This document shows positions 18,364 through 27,014 of a DNA stretch of 64,000 nt, in pieces. Position 1 is the first letter of the stretch. Each line of letters opens with the position of its first letter. The notes below the pieces were generated by a model, which worked only from the letters and a program-made list of their open reading frames with translations, was not told the DNA's origin and did no database searches. Source of the stretch: Bin87 sp963692995 (GTDB lineage: Bacteria > Chloroflexota > Dehalococcoidia > Lucifugimonadales > UBA3495); assembly GCA_963692995.1 (NCBI GenBank), contig OY843611.1, positions 2,046,001-2,110,000 of the forward strand, written 5' to 3'. Made by a program: the position numbers and the translations under genes.

Positions 18364-20082
18364 TTAAGTCTCCCCCGCCGTCCGCAGATCCGCCCGCCAG
18401 TCATCGGGGCTCGGCCCCCGGTCAATCAGCACGTCCACCACCGCCGGCAGTCCCGATGCCCGCGCATCCTGCAATGCCCCGGCCAGGTCCCGCGAGTCCG
18501 CCACCTGCACTCCGAAGCACCCGAACCCTCGCGCCACCGCCGCGTTGTCCGTCTCCGCGAACTCCGACGCAATGTACTGCCCCGGCGCCTGGTGGTGCCG
18601 CACCATCCCCAGCGCGCCATCGTTGAACACCACGCACACGATGGGCAGCCCGTACTGCATCGCCGTTGAAAGCGCGTTCACCGTCATCATGTACCCGCCG
18701 TCCCCGGTAACGCCCACCGCCTGCCGGTCGGGATAGGCAATCTGTAATCCCACCGACGCCGGCAGTCCCCAGCCCATCCCGGCCGTGCCGCCCGGGCAGA
18801 AGAACGTATGCGCCTGCTGCGACTGGAACAGGTGCGCCATCCACGTCCGGTTGTTTCCCGCGTCCAGCGCGTACACCGCATCCTTCGGCATCGTCTCTTG
18901 CAAAACCCGCACCAGCCGCTGCGGCAGCACCGGCGACGAGTCGGTATGCAGCCCCGCGTCCTCGTAGAACCCGTCGTTCTGCTTCCGCCCGGCCAACGCC
19001 CCGGCCCACTCGTTCCGGTTCCCCACCGTGGATGCCGACGCATCCGCCGACGCCTCCACCAGCTGGCCCAGGATACTCCCCGCGTCGCCAATCAGTCCCA
19101 ACTCCACCGGGAACGTCCACCCGGCGTTGCGGTCGTCAATGTCAATCTGGATGATCCGCTGCCCCCGGGGGTTGAACACCGTGGGCTGCTCCCGCACCGT
19201 GTCCTGCGGGCTCAGCTTTGCCCCCACGATGACCACCGTGTCGGCGTCGCCCACCGCCCGGTTCGCCGCCTCCTGCCCGTAGATGCCCACCATGCCCAGC
19301 GCCAGCGGATGGGTCTCCGCGATGGCCGACTTCCCCTTGTAGCTGGTGGCGACCGGCGCGTTCCACTGCTCAGCCAGCTGCTCCAAGGCGCCGTGCGCGC
19401 CGGCCATGTGTACGCCGTTCCCCGCCACGATCACCGGACGCCGCGACTGCGACAGTATCTCCACCGCCTTTTCGATGTCCGCCGGCGCCGCCTGGGGCTT
19501 GGACGTATTGAGATACCCCGCCGTGTCGTGGATGAACGGCGGCGACTCCAGGTCAACCTCGCCTCCAATCGACGCTGTCCGCATCAGCAGGCACGTCGGC
19601 CCCGGCCGGCCGCTCATCGCGTGCTTGATGGCCAGCTGCGCTCCCAGCGCCGCCTCTTTCGGCGAAGTCGCCAGCGTCGTGTACTTGGTCATCGATCGGA
19701 AAATACTGTGCAGGTCGATGCTCCCGTACTCGCCGGCCCCCGACTGGTTGGCAGGATGCTGACCTACGCCGCCGTCGGAAGTGTCGGTCAGCACCAGCAT
19801 CGGGCTGCTGCTCAACATGGCCTCCATGATCCCGAAGGATGCGTTGGAACCCATGAACAGCCCCTGGCCCATGATCACCGCCGGCTTCCCCGTCGCCCGC
19901 GCGTAGGCATCGGCCATGATCGCGGCCGTCTGCTCGTGCCGCGTCAGGTACGTGTTGATGGCCGGCTCCTTGCCGACTAGCTGCGTGAAAATCTGCCCCG
20001 TCCCGCCCCCGGGTATCCCAAACACCGCATCAATACCAGCTTCCCCCAAAAACTGCACAATCAACTCATTAGCCTGTGGCAT
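18364..20082 (-). CDS. thiamine diphosphate-dependent enzyme, acetolactate synthase-like
   Basis: About 572 residues. The start was set at the second ATG (20082) because AAGGAG lies seven bases before it and abuts the first ATG. N-terminal PYR domain with the catalytic glutamate in T-R-H-E-Q-T-A-A (about 50), central FAD-like domain, and C-terminal PP domain with the ThDP/Mg motif V-T-G-D-G-G-Y followed by N-D-G-A-L-G-M. These enzymes decarboxylate 2-oxo acids and ligate or release the aldehyde. No regulatory small subunit gene is adjacent, so it is probably not the biosynthetic IlvB; benzoylformate-decarboxylase, oxalyl-CoA-decarboxylase or sulfopyruvate-type roles are alternatives. Confidence 0.88.
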   Translation of the reverse strand: MPQANELIVQFLGEAGIDAVFGIPGGGTGQIFTQLVGKEPAINTYLTRHEQTAAIMADAYARATGKPAVIMGQGLFMGSNASFGIMEAMLSSSPMLVLTDTSDGGVGQHPANQSGAGEYGSIDLHSIFRSMTKYTTLATSPKEAALGAQLAIKHAMSGRPGPTCLLMRTASIGGEVDLESPPFIHDTAGYLNTSKPQAAPADIEKAVEILSQSRRPVIVAGNGVHMAGAHGALEQLAEQWNAPVATSYKGKSAIAETHPLALGMVGIYGQEAANRAVGDADTVVIVGAKLSPQDTVREQPTVFNPRGQRIIQIDIDDRNAGWTFPVELGLIGDAGSILGQLVEASADASASTVGNRNEWAGALAGRKQNDGFYEDAGLHTDSSPVLPQRLVRVLQETMPKDAVYALDAGNNRTWMAHLFQSQQAHTFFCPGGTAGMGWGLPASVGLQIAYPDRQAVGVTGDGGYMMTVNALSTAMQYGLPIVCVVFNDGALGMVRHHQAPGQYIASEFAETDNAAVARGFGCFGVQVADSRDLAGALQDARASGLPAVVDVLIDRGPSPDDWRADLRTAGET

Positions 20083-20409
20083 AAACATTCTCCTTGTACC
20101 GGCGGGGCAGCAACTGGCTTCGGCCCGACATAACGCCGGCGATGATACCTGTGGTACGGAAAAGGGTCAACCGAATATGATTTCCTGGCACACAGATCAG
20201 GCAAGCCAACGCCCGGGTCGGAAACTAAATCCAGCGCTTCGCAATTTCCTCGGTTCACACCCCGCCACTTGCCAATGGTATCGGCAACCGTGTAGCATGC
20301 TTAACTGTCCCGTCTTCCGACGTGACTTAACAGTGGGGCCGTACCGTAATTAATTTTTCCGGTTTTCGAACTTGAGATCGAAAGCTGTGACTGCGATGGT
20401 AAATAAATT
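20083..20409. other. divergent intergenic region before the glycan cluster
   Basis: 327 bases with no credible ORF. It separates the minus-strand ThDP gene from the plus-strand glycosyltransferase. AT-rich stretches near 20345-20409 could hold the promoter of the glycan cluster, but I could not match a clear -35/-10 pair. Confidence 0.4.
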
Positions 20410-21438
20410 ATGGAAGCAGGAGAGAATGTCTCTGGCGCCATGTCCACTGCCCTCCCCCACTTACCTACGGTGTCAGTGGTCATTCCCGCTCGCGATGCAG
20501 AGGCGACCATTGGAAGCGCCCTGGATTCTGTGCTGGCCCAGGATTATGAGGGTTCGATAGAGATAATAGTCGCTGATGGCTCTACGAACCGGCGCACGTC
20601 CGATGTGGTGAGAAACCGTTACCCTTCGGTACGATTGTTGCCCAATCCCAAGCAGTATATCGGGTACGGAAACAACATAGGAATTGAAGCGTCGTCCAGC
20701 GACATCATTGTGCGCTGCGATGCCCACAACGTATTGCCGCCCGGATACGTGAGCCGGGCGGTGGCGACGTTGCAGCGCACCAACGCTGTCAACGTCGGCG
20801 GTCGTCAAAACCCGGTAGGAACCACATTCTTTGAGCGGGCGGTGGCCCTGGGCATGGGCACGCTGCTGGGAGCCGGGGACGCCAGATACCGGCTGGGTGG
20901 CCCCGAAGGACCGGTAGAAACGGTTTTTCTGGGCTCATTCCGACGTGATGCTCTGGTGGAGGTGGGGGGGTATGACGGCACTATGACGCGCGGTGATGAT
21001 ATTGACCTCAATTCCCGGCTCCGCAAAAATGGCGGGGTTGTATGGTTTGACCCGGAGCTGGTGGTTGATTACCGGCCTCGCAGTTCCCTGCGCTCCCTTG
21101 CCGCACAGTTTTTCGACTATGGCCGCTGGAAGCGGGTGGTGTTATTGCGCCATCCAACCTCGACGCGGCTTCGCCACGTGGCCGGCGCGCTGTTGCTGGT
21201 AACCTTGGTACTTTCAGGATGCCTGGTTGCGCTCAGCCCTTTCTTGGACAACGCTTCCTGGATGGCAGGGGCGGCGGCATTCCCCCTGGCCTACTGCCTT
21301 GCTCTATTACTCGGCTCGCTGGCGGTAGGAATTCGCCGGCGTGAGACCGCAGCGGTGATCCTCCCCATCGTGCTGGCCACAATGCATTTAAGTTGGGGCA
21401 GTGGCTTTTTCTTTCCGACTTCCAGCCAGGGCGTCTAG
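20410..21438 (+). CDS. family 2 glycosyltransferase (ExoA-like)
   Basis: 342 residues; an in-frame ATG at 20440 is an alternative start. GT-A fold: V-S-V-V-I-P-A-R-D-A-E near 22-32, metal-binding region with D-A-H (R-C-D-A-H-N-V-L), and the acceptor-side T-R-G-D-D-I-D-L-N (the E/D-D box). The C-terminal third has two or three hydrophobic helices, so it is probably a membrane-associated transferase adding sugars to a lipid carrier on the cytoplasmic face. First gene of a five-gene plus-strand surface glycan cluster. Confidence 0.9.
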   Translation: MEAGENVSGAMSTALPHLPTVSVVIPARDAEATIGSALDSVLAQDYEGSIEIIVADGSTNRRTSDVVRNRYPSVRLLPNPKQYIGYGNNIGIEASSSDIIVRCDAHNVLPPGYVSRAVATLQRTNAVNVGGRQNPVGTTFFERAVALGMGTLLGAGDARYRLGGPEGPVETVFLGSFRRDALVEVGGYDGTMTRGDDIDLNSRLRKNGGVVWFDPELVVDYRPRSSLRSLAAQFFDYGRWKRVVLLRHPTSTRLRHVAGALLLVTLVLSGCLVALSPFLDNASWMAGAAAFPLAYCLALLLGSLAVGIRRRETAAVILPIVLATMHLSWGSGFFFPTSSQGV

Positions 21439-21459
21439 CGTCGCCACCGATGGCTGATC

Positions 21460-22815
21460 ATGACAATCGCGGATAGCGCAAAAAGTTCGCCCACTACCGG
21501 CGGGCAGGATGTGATCATATCGCTTGCGACCCGACTGGGGTTGGCTGCCGGAAGCCTGCTGGTTCAGGCTATGCTGGCATACATGCTGCTCCCCGAAGGT
21601 AGAGGAGCCTATGCCGTTTGTCTGGTATTCGGAACATTACTAGGCTTGGTCTTCACTCCCGGGGCCTTGCAGGGCGCGCAGCATTTCGTGATCACACGGC
21701 AAGCCAGCGTTTCGCAGGCGGTGTCAGCGGCCTTTCTGATCAGCATTGCCGGCGGGGGATTGGCCGTTGCCCTGGCCCTCCCGATGATTCACAGCGCCAT
21801 CCCGTTCTTTCAAAAGGCCGACACACACACCTTCCATCTGGCGCTGGCCTTAATTCCGATCACGATTTTCTCGGCGGCTGTCGAGCATCAGTTGCCGGCG
21901 CTGCGGCGTTTCGCCCGTTTGGGGATATTTTCCATGCTGCGGGTGGCGACAAACGTGCTTCTACTCATGCTTCTAGTATGGGGGCTGGGCTGGGGAGTTG
22001 ACGGAGCGGTCCTGTCCCTTGCCGCCGGTCATCTGGTGATGATTGCCCTCTGTCTCTGGGATTTGTGGCGGCATTGCGGGCTGGCGCCGGAGTTTCCGTT
22101 ACGTTCCAGGCTTACCCTCATTCTTGGCTACGGCTTGCGCTACCATGCTGCGGGTATCGGCAACGCCGTTGAATCGCACATCAGCGTTCTGCTGTTGGGG
22201 CTGATCGCGAGCCAGGCCGAAATTGGACTGTTCGCCGCCGCCAGTATGCTGATGTTAGGATTTCTGGTAATCTCCAACGCAGTTGGCAACGCGCTTTTGC
22301 CTCGCATCACCGGCCAGGAACGTCCCGAGCTGGCTGCCCGTTGCATGCGACTGGTTAGCCTGGCCACAGCGTCTGTGATGCTTTGCTTCCTTGCGCTCAG
22401 TACGCCGCTGGTTCGTATCGTCCTTTCGGAGGCGTTCTCGCCGGCGGTTCCACTCCTTTGGGTCCTTGCGCCCGGTATCTTCGCCTATGCAACTGCCGGT
22501 ATCCTGATGACCTACTTCAAAGCGGTTAACCGACCCGCCGCCTGCTCATGGGCGGTTGCCCTGGGCCTGGGCATGAACCTCGTCCTCCTCCCCCTGCTTT
22601 ACCCTTCTCTGGGCATAGCCGCAGCGGCGTGGGCCACGACCATCGGCATGATTTGCCGTTGTGTCTTTCTGGTAGTCCTGTTCAAGAAAATCACCGGATT
22701 CGCCTGGTATGCCGTCTGGCTGCCGGAACGCGCCGACGCGGTATTCCTGTGGGAAGCCGGCCAGGCGGCCTTCCGTCGCCGATCTGCAACCGTAGAGAGG
22801 ACAACCGCACTATGA
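21460..22815 (+). CDS. polysaccharide flippase (Wzx/MATE-like, MOP superfamily)
   Basis: 451 residues with about 12-14 hydrophobic helices, the size and pattern of lipid-linked oligosaccharide flippases. The N-terminal R-L-G-L-A-A-G-S-L-L-V-Q and P-E-G-R-G-A-Y-A-V segments are typical of this family. It would move the lipid-linked repeat unit across the membrane. 21 bases after the GT2 gene, and its TGA stop overlaps an ATG (ATGA) that opens only a 36-codon frame, probably not a gene. Confidence 0.88.
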   Translation: MTIADSAKSSPTTGGQDVIISLATRLGLAAGSLLVQAMLAYMLLPEGRGAYAVCLVFGTLLGLVFTPGALQGAQHFVITRQASVSQAVSAAFLISIAGGGLAVALALPMIHSAIPFFQKADTHTFHLALALIPITIFSAAVEHQLPALRRFARLGIFSMLRVATNVLLLMLLVWGLGWGVDGAVLSLAAGHLVMIALCLWDLWRHCGLAPEFPLRSRLTLILGYGLRYHAAGIGNAVESHISVLLLGLIASQAEIGLFAAASMLMLGFLVISNAVGNALLPRITGQERPELAARCMRLVSLATASVMLCFLALSTPLVRIVLSEAFSPAVPLLWVLAPGIFAYATAGILMTYFKAVNRPAACSWAVALGLGMNLVLLPLLYPSLGIAAAAWATTIGMICRCVFLVVLFKKITGFAWYAVWLPERADAVFLWEAGQAAFRRRSATVERTTAL

Positions 22816-22909
22816 CCAAAAGCGAGCCACACTCGTCGCAAACCTTTCTCTGGCGGCCTCCGGGGTCGCCGGCAAGTTCACTGAAGCCAATACTATCGAC
22901 GGCAGCAAT

Positions 22910-23947
22910 ATGTACACAGTAGCTATCGTAGGCACCGGATTTATCGCAGCCAAGAAGCACCTTCCCGCCTGGCGCCGCTTGCGTCGCCGGGTGAGGATAG
23001 TTGCGGTCTGCGACATCGACCGTTCGCGGGCTGAGGCGGCGAGCCGCGAATTCGGGGTACCAGCGGCCTATGACAACGTTCAGGAGATGCTGGATACGGA
23101 ACGTCCGGACTTTGTTGATGTATGCACGCCTCCGACAACCCATGCCGACGTAGCAGTGGCAGCGCTGGGGGCGAACGCCAATGTCCTGGTGGAGAAGCCT
23201 CTGGCGGCGAGCATAGCGGATTGCGAAAGAATCGTGGCAGCCGAAGGGGAGTCTCAAGGTCAAGCGAGCGTAGTGCACACTGAGCTGTTTCATCAGTGCA
23301 TTATTGATGCCCGCCAGCGCATCGAGCGTGGCGACATTGGGGATTTCACGGGGATGAACGTCCTCTACTGCACGCCCATCGATCTTTATATGGGAGATCC
23401 GGAGCATTTCGTGCACCGGCTGCCCGGGGGGTCTATGGGTGAGACGGGACCTCATGTGGTGTACCTGGCCCGGCCATTCATTGGGCCAATCCGAGATGTT
23501 TGGGTGCAAGGGCGCAAACTCTTACCGGAGTACCCGTGGTCGCCCTTTGAGGATTATCGGCTGGAGTTGATGGGGGAGCGCACCGTGTGCACTGCGGTTC
23601 TGACGTTCACCTCCAAACATTCGGGCTTTTTGATTGAACTATGGGGCACGGACGGAATACTGAAAATTGATATGCAGAGCAAGGTGCTGGTTAACTACAC
23701 TAGACCGAACCGTTCCCCCATCGGGATCGGCGCTTCTGCAATGCGGGAGGCCGCGCAGATTGCGTCGGGCGTCTTCGCCAACGGGTTCAGCTATGTTTCA
23801 GGACACTTCCTGAACACCCACGACCGACTGATCAGGGACTTTTTCGAGCGAAGCGTCAACGGCCTGGCCCCGGCAGTGACCGCTGAAGACGGCTTGGAAA
23901 CAGTACGAGTAATGAGCGATATCACCGGTCGTCTTGAAGCAGATTAA
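22910..23947 (+). CDS. Gfo/Idh/MocA family oxidoreductase
   Basis: 345 residues. N-terminal Rossmann fold V-A-I-V-G-T-G-F-I-A-A-K-K-H at 3-16, the V-D-V-C-T-P-P near 62-68, and the catalytic lysine motif V-E-K-P-L-A near 87-92. It would oxidise or epimerise a nucleotide-sugar or free sugar with NAD(P). Its position between the flippase and GT4 genes indicates it makes a modified sugar for the glycan. Confidence 0.9.
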   Translation: MYTVAIVGTGFIAAKKHLPAWRRLRRRVRIVAVCDIDRSRAEAASREFGVPAAYDNVQEMLDTERPDFVDVCTPPTTHADVAVAALGANANVLVEKPLAASIADCERIVAAEGESQGQASVVHTELFHQCIIDARQRIERGDIGDFTGMNVLYCTPIDLYMGDPEHFVHRLPGGSMGETGPHVVYLARPFIGPIRDVWVQGRKLLPEYPWSPFEDYRLELMGERTVCTAVLTFTSKHSGFLIELWGTDGILKIDMQSKVLVNYTRPNRSPIGIGASAMREAAQIASGVFANGFSYVSGHFLNTHDRLIRDFFERSVNGLAPAVTAEDGLETVRVMSDITGRLEAD

Positions 23948-24009
23948 GCAGGTACGCCGGCCAGGGCGTGAAATGTCAGATTCAAATTGCGGATACATCA
24001 AGCGCTAGT

Positions 24010-25113
24010 ATGGAACGGAAGAAAAAAGCCGGCGCCCCCCGCCCCGGCATCCTTCTGATCGCTCCGGTGGGCAGTGGCCGGTCCTCCACCAACGCGGTGG
24101 GCGGCAATAAGGTGATGGCCGATGAGCAGACGAAGCAGTTCACTGAGCGCGGTTTTGGCGTGGCTGCCATCGATACGTCCGGGGGCGTGACCAACCTGCC
24201 GCGGTGGAGAATTCTCGCCAACCGCCTGGGGCGCTTCCTGCGGGTAATCCGGGGAACGGCTTGGAGAGTGTGGCGGGCCGATGTAGTGTTTCTCATCATC
24301 AGACCCCATTCAGCCAATGGCCTGGCGTCATTCCTATGGGTTATATCCACGCTGGCCGGCAAGCCCTTTGTGCTGCGCCTCACCGGATCAGGACTGTTGC
24401 CGTGTTATCGGGGGTACGGCCGCCTTGGACGATGGCTGGCTGACCGCACCTGGATGCGCGCCGCGCTGGTGTACGTGGAGACAGAGGCATTGTGGCAACA
24501 CTTCAACAGCCGGGGGAACTATCGCTGGTTTCCTAATACGCGGGACGTTGAGCCATGGGCTGCTGACCGGCGCAATACCCATAGCGTGAAGAGACTGATT
24601 TTCGCCTCTCGTCTGGAAATGAGCAAAGGGCTGGCCGAGGCTATCGCCGCCTGCCAGAATTTGCCGGAAGATTTGCACCTTGACGTCTTCGGACCCGGCA
24701 CGTCAGACACAGATTTTTCGCTTTTCGACAACAACGTCCGGGCGACCTATCGGGGAACTGTAGAACCCGGGGAGGTGCCCAAGGCTTTTATTGAGCACGA
24801 CCTGTTGCTGCATCCCAGCTATTGCCGAAACGAAGGCTATCCTGGCGTCATCTTGGAAGCCTTTCAGTGCGGGCTTCCCGTGGTGGCCGCTGACTGGGGC
24901 GCCGTGGCCGAGTTGGTGCAGCATGAAGAAAGCGGACTTATCGTGGAACCGCGTTCCGCAACGGCGGTAGAGTCCGCCATTCGACGTTTGCTGGATGACC
25001 CTGAACTGTACCGGCAGCTATGCCAGGGCGCCCAAAGACGCGGGGAACAATTCCGCAGCTCGAACTGGTATGACGATGTGGCATCTGAGCTGCACGACTT
25101 GTGCCGGAAATAG
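24010..25113 (+). CDS. family 4 glycosyltransferase
   Basis: About 367 residues from the ATG at 24010; a GTG at 23968 would add 14 residues. The C-terminal GT-B domain shows L-I-F-A-S-R-L-E-M-S-K-G near 195-206, H-P-S-Y-C-R-N-E-G-Y-P-G-V-I-L-E-A near 270 (the E-x7-E donor-binding motif) and an N-terminal acceptor domain with V-L-R-L-T-G-S-G. Cytoplasmic retaining transferase, fourth gene of the glycan cluster. Confidence 0.9.
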   Translation: MERKKKAGAPRPGILLIAPVGSGRSSTNAVGGNKVMADEQTKQFTERGFGVAAIDTSGGVTNLPRWRILANRLGRFLRVIRGTAWRVWRADVVFLIIRPHSANGLASFLWVISTLAGKPFVLRLTGSGLLPCYRGYGRLGRWLADRTWMRAALVYVETEALWQHFNSRGNYRWFPNTRDVEPWAADRRNTHSVKRLIFASRLEMSKGLAEAIAACQNLPEDLHLDVFGPGTSDTDFSLFDNNVRATYRGTVEPGEVPKAFIEHDLLLHPSYCRNEGYPGVILEAFQCGLPVVAADWGAVAELVQHEESGLIVEPRSATAVESAIRRLLDDPELYRQLCQGAQRRGEQFRSSNWYDDVASELHDLCRK

Positions 25114-25165
25114 GCCACCCATTCGACGGCGGCCTCACCCTCTACGCATTGCACGGGGTTAGACC

Positions 25166-26839
25166 ATGCTGATGTTTATACCACCGCTACGCCAGCGATT
25201 GGAGGTCGTGGCCTTCCCCTGTATAGCCGGCTCTTTCTGGATACTGGCCGTTCTGGTGCACATAAAGATTCAGGAACCGCTGATAGAGTGGCCCGTTCTG
25301 GGGACGATGCTCTTGTGCTGTCTGGTGCTGGTGGCTTTCATAAGCGTCCACAGCTGGCGAAAGTACCTGGGCGCTCCCGGGATATTGATCCTCGCCACAA
25401 TAACATCGTATCTGGTCATCAGCTCGGTCGTTTCTCTGCTTGGCGAGGCCGAATTACAGGTCAAGGACGTGCTGCGACAAGCCTTTTTCTTGCTTGTCAC
25501 GCTGGCGGCTATCCTTGGCGGTCGCCAACTGCTGGAGCGAGTTGGCGTTGACGCGCTGCTGAAGTGGATGCTCCTGGTCCTGACGGTAAGTTGCGCAGTT
25601 ATCACGGCCTCGCCGCTCCTGCGCGCTGTTGGAGCGCTGCCGGAGTACCGGATAGCCCGCGCTACCGGCACGTTCAGCGATCCCAACGACGCGAGCTTCA
25701 TAGTTTGCCTGACGGTGGTGCTGGCGCTTGCATTGCTGTTACGAAGCCGCTGGTGGCCGGCGTACCCGGCACTGGTCCTGGGATACTTTACGGCAGTTTC
25801 GACACTTTCCAATACGGCAGCGATTGTCCTGATCGCTGTTTCAGTGGTTTTCTTTCTGTTGAATATTCGCCGCCTGAGGCAAACCCTGCTGCCGATCAGC
25901 CTGTCTGCCGTCGGCGCGTTAGTCATGCTAGCGTACTCAGTCTTGAACTTGGCAGTGTTACCGTCATTACTACAGCAGGAAGAGTGCTGCCCGGACTCTA
26001 CGCCCCCGCCGGCCGAGACCTCCGTAGTTGCCGACCCGACACCCACACTCGCCGACCCGACACCCACACTCGCCGACCCGACACCCACACTCGCCGACCC
26101 GACACCCACACTCGCCGACCCGACACCCACACTCGCCGACCCAACGCCCACACTCGCCGACCCGACCACGACTGACCTTCGGTTTGACGATGTGGACAGG
26201 CCAACACCCCCACTCGACGAGCCGACACCCGCACTCGCCGACCCAACACCCGCACTCGCCGACCCAACACCCGCGCTCGCCGACCCGACACCCGCGCTCG
26301 CCGACCCGACACCCACAGTTGCCAGCCCGGTCTCCGTGCAACTGCAACAGGCAGCGGCGACTGTAGGAGGTATCAGAGGACAATCCAGTAAGAACGCTCA
26401 CGTTCTGTCCCAGCGCATCGGACTGTGGCAAATGGGCGCCGAAAAAGCCCTGGCATCGCCCTTATTCGGCAACGGCCTGTACCAACTCAATCGCATGGAG
26501 GACGCTGAGGGGAATCATGAGGGCATACCGGAGGGCGTCCACAACGCGTACCTGATGCTGATTGGCGAAGCCGGCGTTATCCCGTTGGCGTTGTTCATTT
26601 TGACGCTGTTCTTGTTGATACGGACGCTCTGGGCCAGGCCAATATCCCTGACCCGAGATGTAATCGTCGTATGGACGATTGTGATGGCTATGTTCGCGTT
26701 CTCATTCCATCATGTCTTCGTCATGGGGTCGTACAACTTCTTTATTGGTTTGGCCTGCGCTATGGCAAGTTTCCTATCCGCGAGAGCGCTCCAAAACGAC
26801 GTGGCGTCGGATAGCGCGCCGCCGAACCCGGAAGAGTAA
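25166..26839 (+). CDS. O-antigen ligase/polymerase-like membrane protein with tandem-repeat loop
   Basis: 557 residues. About eight hydrophobic helices in the first 270 residues, a long Pro/Thr/Asp-rich insertion at about 285-390 built from the heptad D-P-T-P-T-L-A or D-P-T-P-A-L-A, then the WzyC/ligase signature region (F-G-N-G-L-Y-Q, G-V-H-N-A-Y-L-M-L-I-G-E-A-G-V) and three more helices. WzyC-type proteins join glycan units on the outer face of the membrane, and in them the large loop before the H-N-x-Y-L segment is extracytoplasmic. The insertion therefore probably faces outward. Last gene of the glycan cluster. Confidence 0.85.
   Translation: MLMFIPPLRQRLEVVAFPCIAGSFWILAVLVHIKIQEPLIEWPVLGTMLLCCLVLVAFISVHSWRKYLGAPGILILATITSYLVISSVVSLLGEAELQVKDVLRQAFFLLVTLAAILGGRQLLERVGVDALLKWMLLVLTVSCAVITASPLLRAVGALPEYRIARATGTFSDPNDASFIVCLTVVLALALLLRSRWWPAYPALVLGYFTAVSTLSNTAAIVLIAVSVVFFLLNIRRLRQTLLPISLSAVGALVMLAYSVLNLAVLPSLLQQEECCPDSTPPPAETSVVADPTPTLADPTPTLADPTPTLADPTPTLADPTPTLADPTPTLADPTTTDLRFDDVDRPTPPLDEPTPALADPTPALADPTPALADPTPALADPTPTVASPVSVQLQQAAATVGGIRGQSSKNAHVLSQRIGLWQMGAEKALASPLFGNGLYQLNRMEDAEGNHEGIPEGVHNAYLMLIGEAGVIPLALFILTLFLLIRTLWARPISLTRDVIVVWTIVMAMFAFSFHHVFVMGSYNFFIGLACAMASFLSARALQNDVASDSAPPNPEE
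26032..26320 (+). repeat. 21-bp in-frame tandem repeat inside the ligase-like gene
   Basis: Six near-identical units of GCCGACCCGACACCCACACTC (one unit split by position here into G-A-C-C-C-G starts) run from about 26032 to 26163. A 60-base divergent spacer encoding T-T-D-L-R-F-D-D-V-D follows, then four to five units with C-C-G-C rather than C-A-C-A (Leu/Ala variant). Unit length is a multiple of three, so copy number can change without a frameshift. Confidence 0.9.
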
Positions 26840-26920
26840 AATTCGTGGATGGCGCGACAATAGCGTTAGACCGGGCGTAGCCATTTACCCAATCTACCGG
26901 GCAGATCCCACATTGCCCGG

Positions 26921-26949
26921 TTGACCCGGTCACCCCGCTGTCCTATCAT
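26921..26949 (+). promoter_or_regulatory. sigma-70-type promoter of the second ThDP enzyme
   Basis: TTGACC (26921-26926) and TATCAT (26944-26949) with a 17-base spacer, 66 bases before the ATG at 27015. Confidence 0.65.
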
Positions 26950-26961
26950 CCCGGCTATCTG

Positions 26962-26980
26962 GGAGCGGGATAACCGCTCC
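26962..26980 (+). promoter_or_regulatory. leader hairpin before the second ThDP enzyme
   Basis: Perfect 7-bp stem GGAGCGG/CCGCTCC with loop GATAA, about 12 bases after the -10 box at 26944. At the very 5' end of the transcript it may protect the mRNA. Confidence 0.4.
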
Positions 26981-27014
26981 ACCCGGTCTTGCACAAGAAA
27001 AGGAGAGGTGCCCT

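Noticed and set aside
22813..22922. 36-codon ORF between the flippase and the oxidoreductase
   Set aside because: Starts by an ATGA overlap, but the peptide is Ser/Pro-rich and has no support; it runs into the next gene's start.
26032..26320. Possible CRISPR array
   Set aside because: Direct 21-bp repeats are contiguous without spacers and stay in frame with a membrane protein, so it is a coding tandem repeat.
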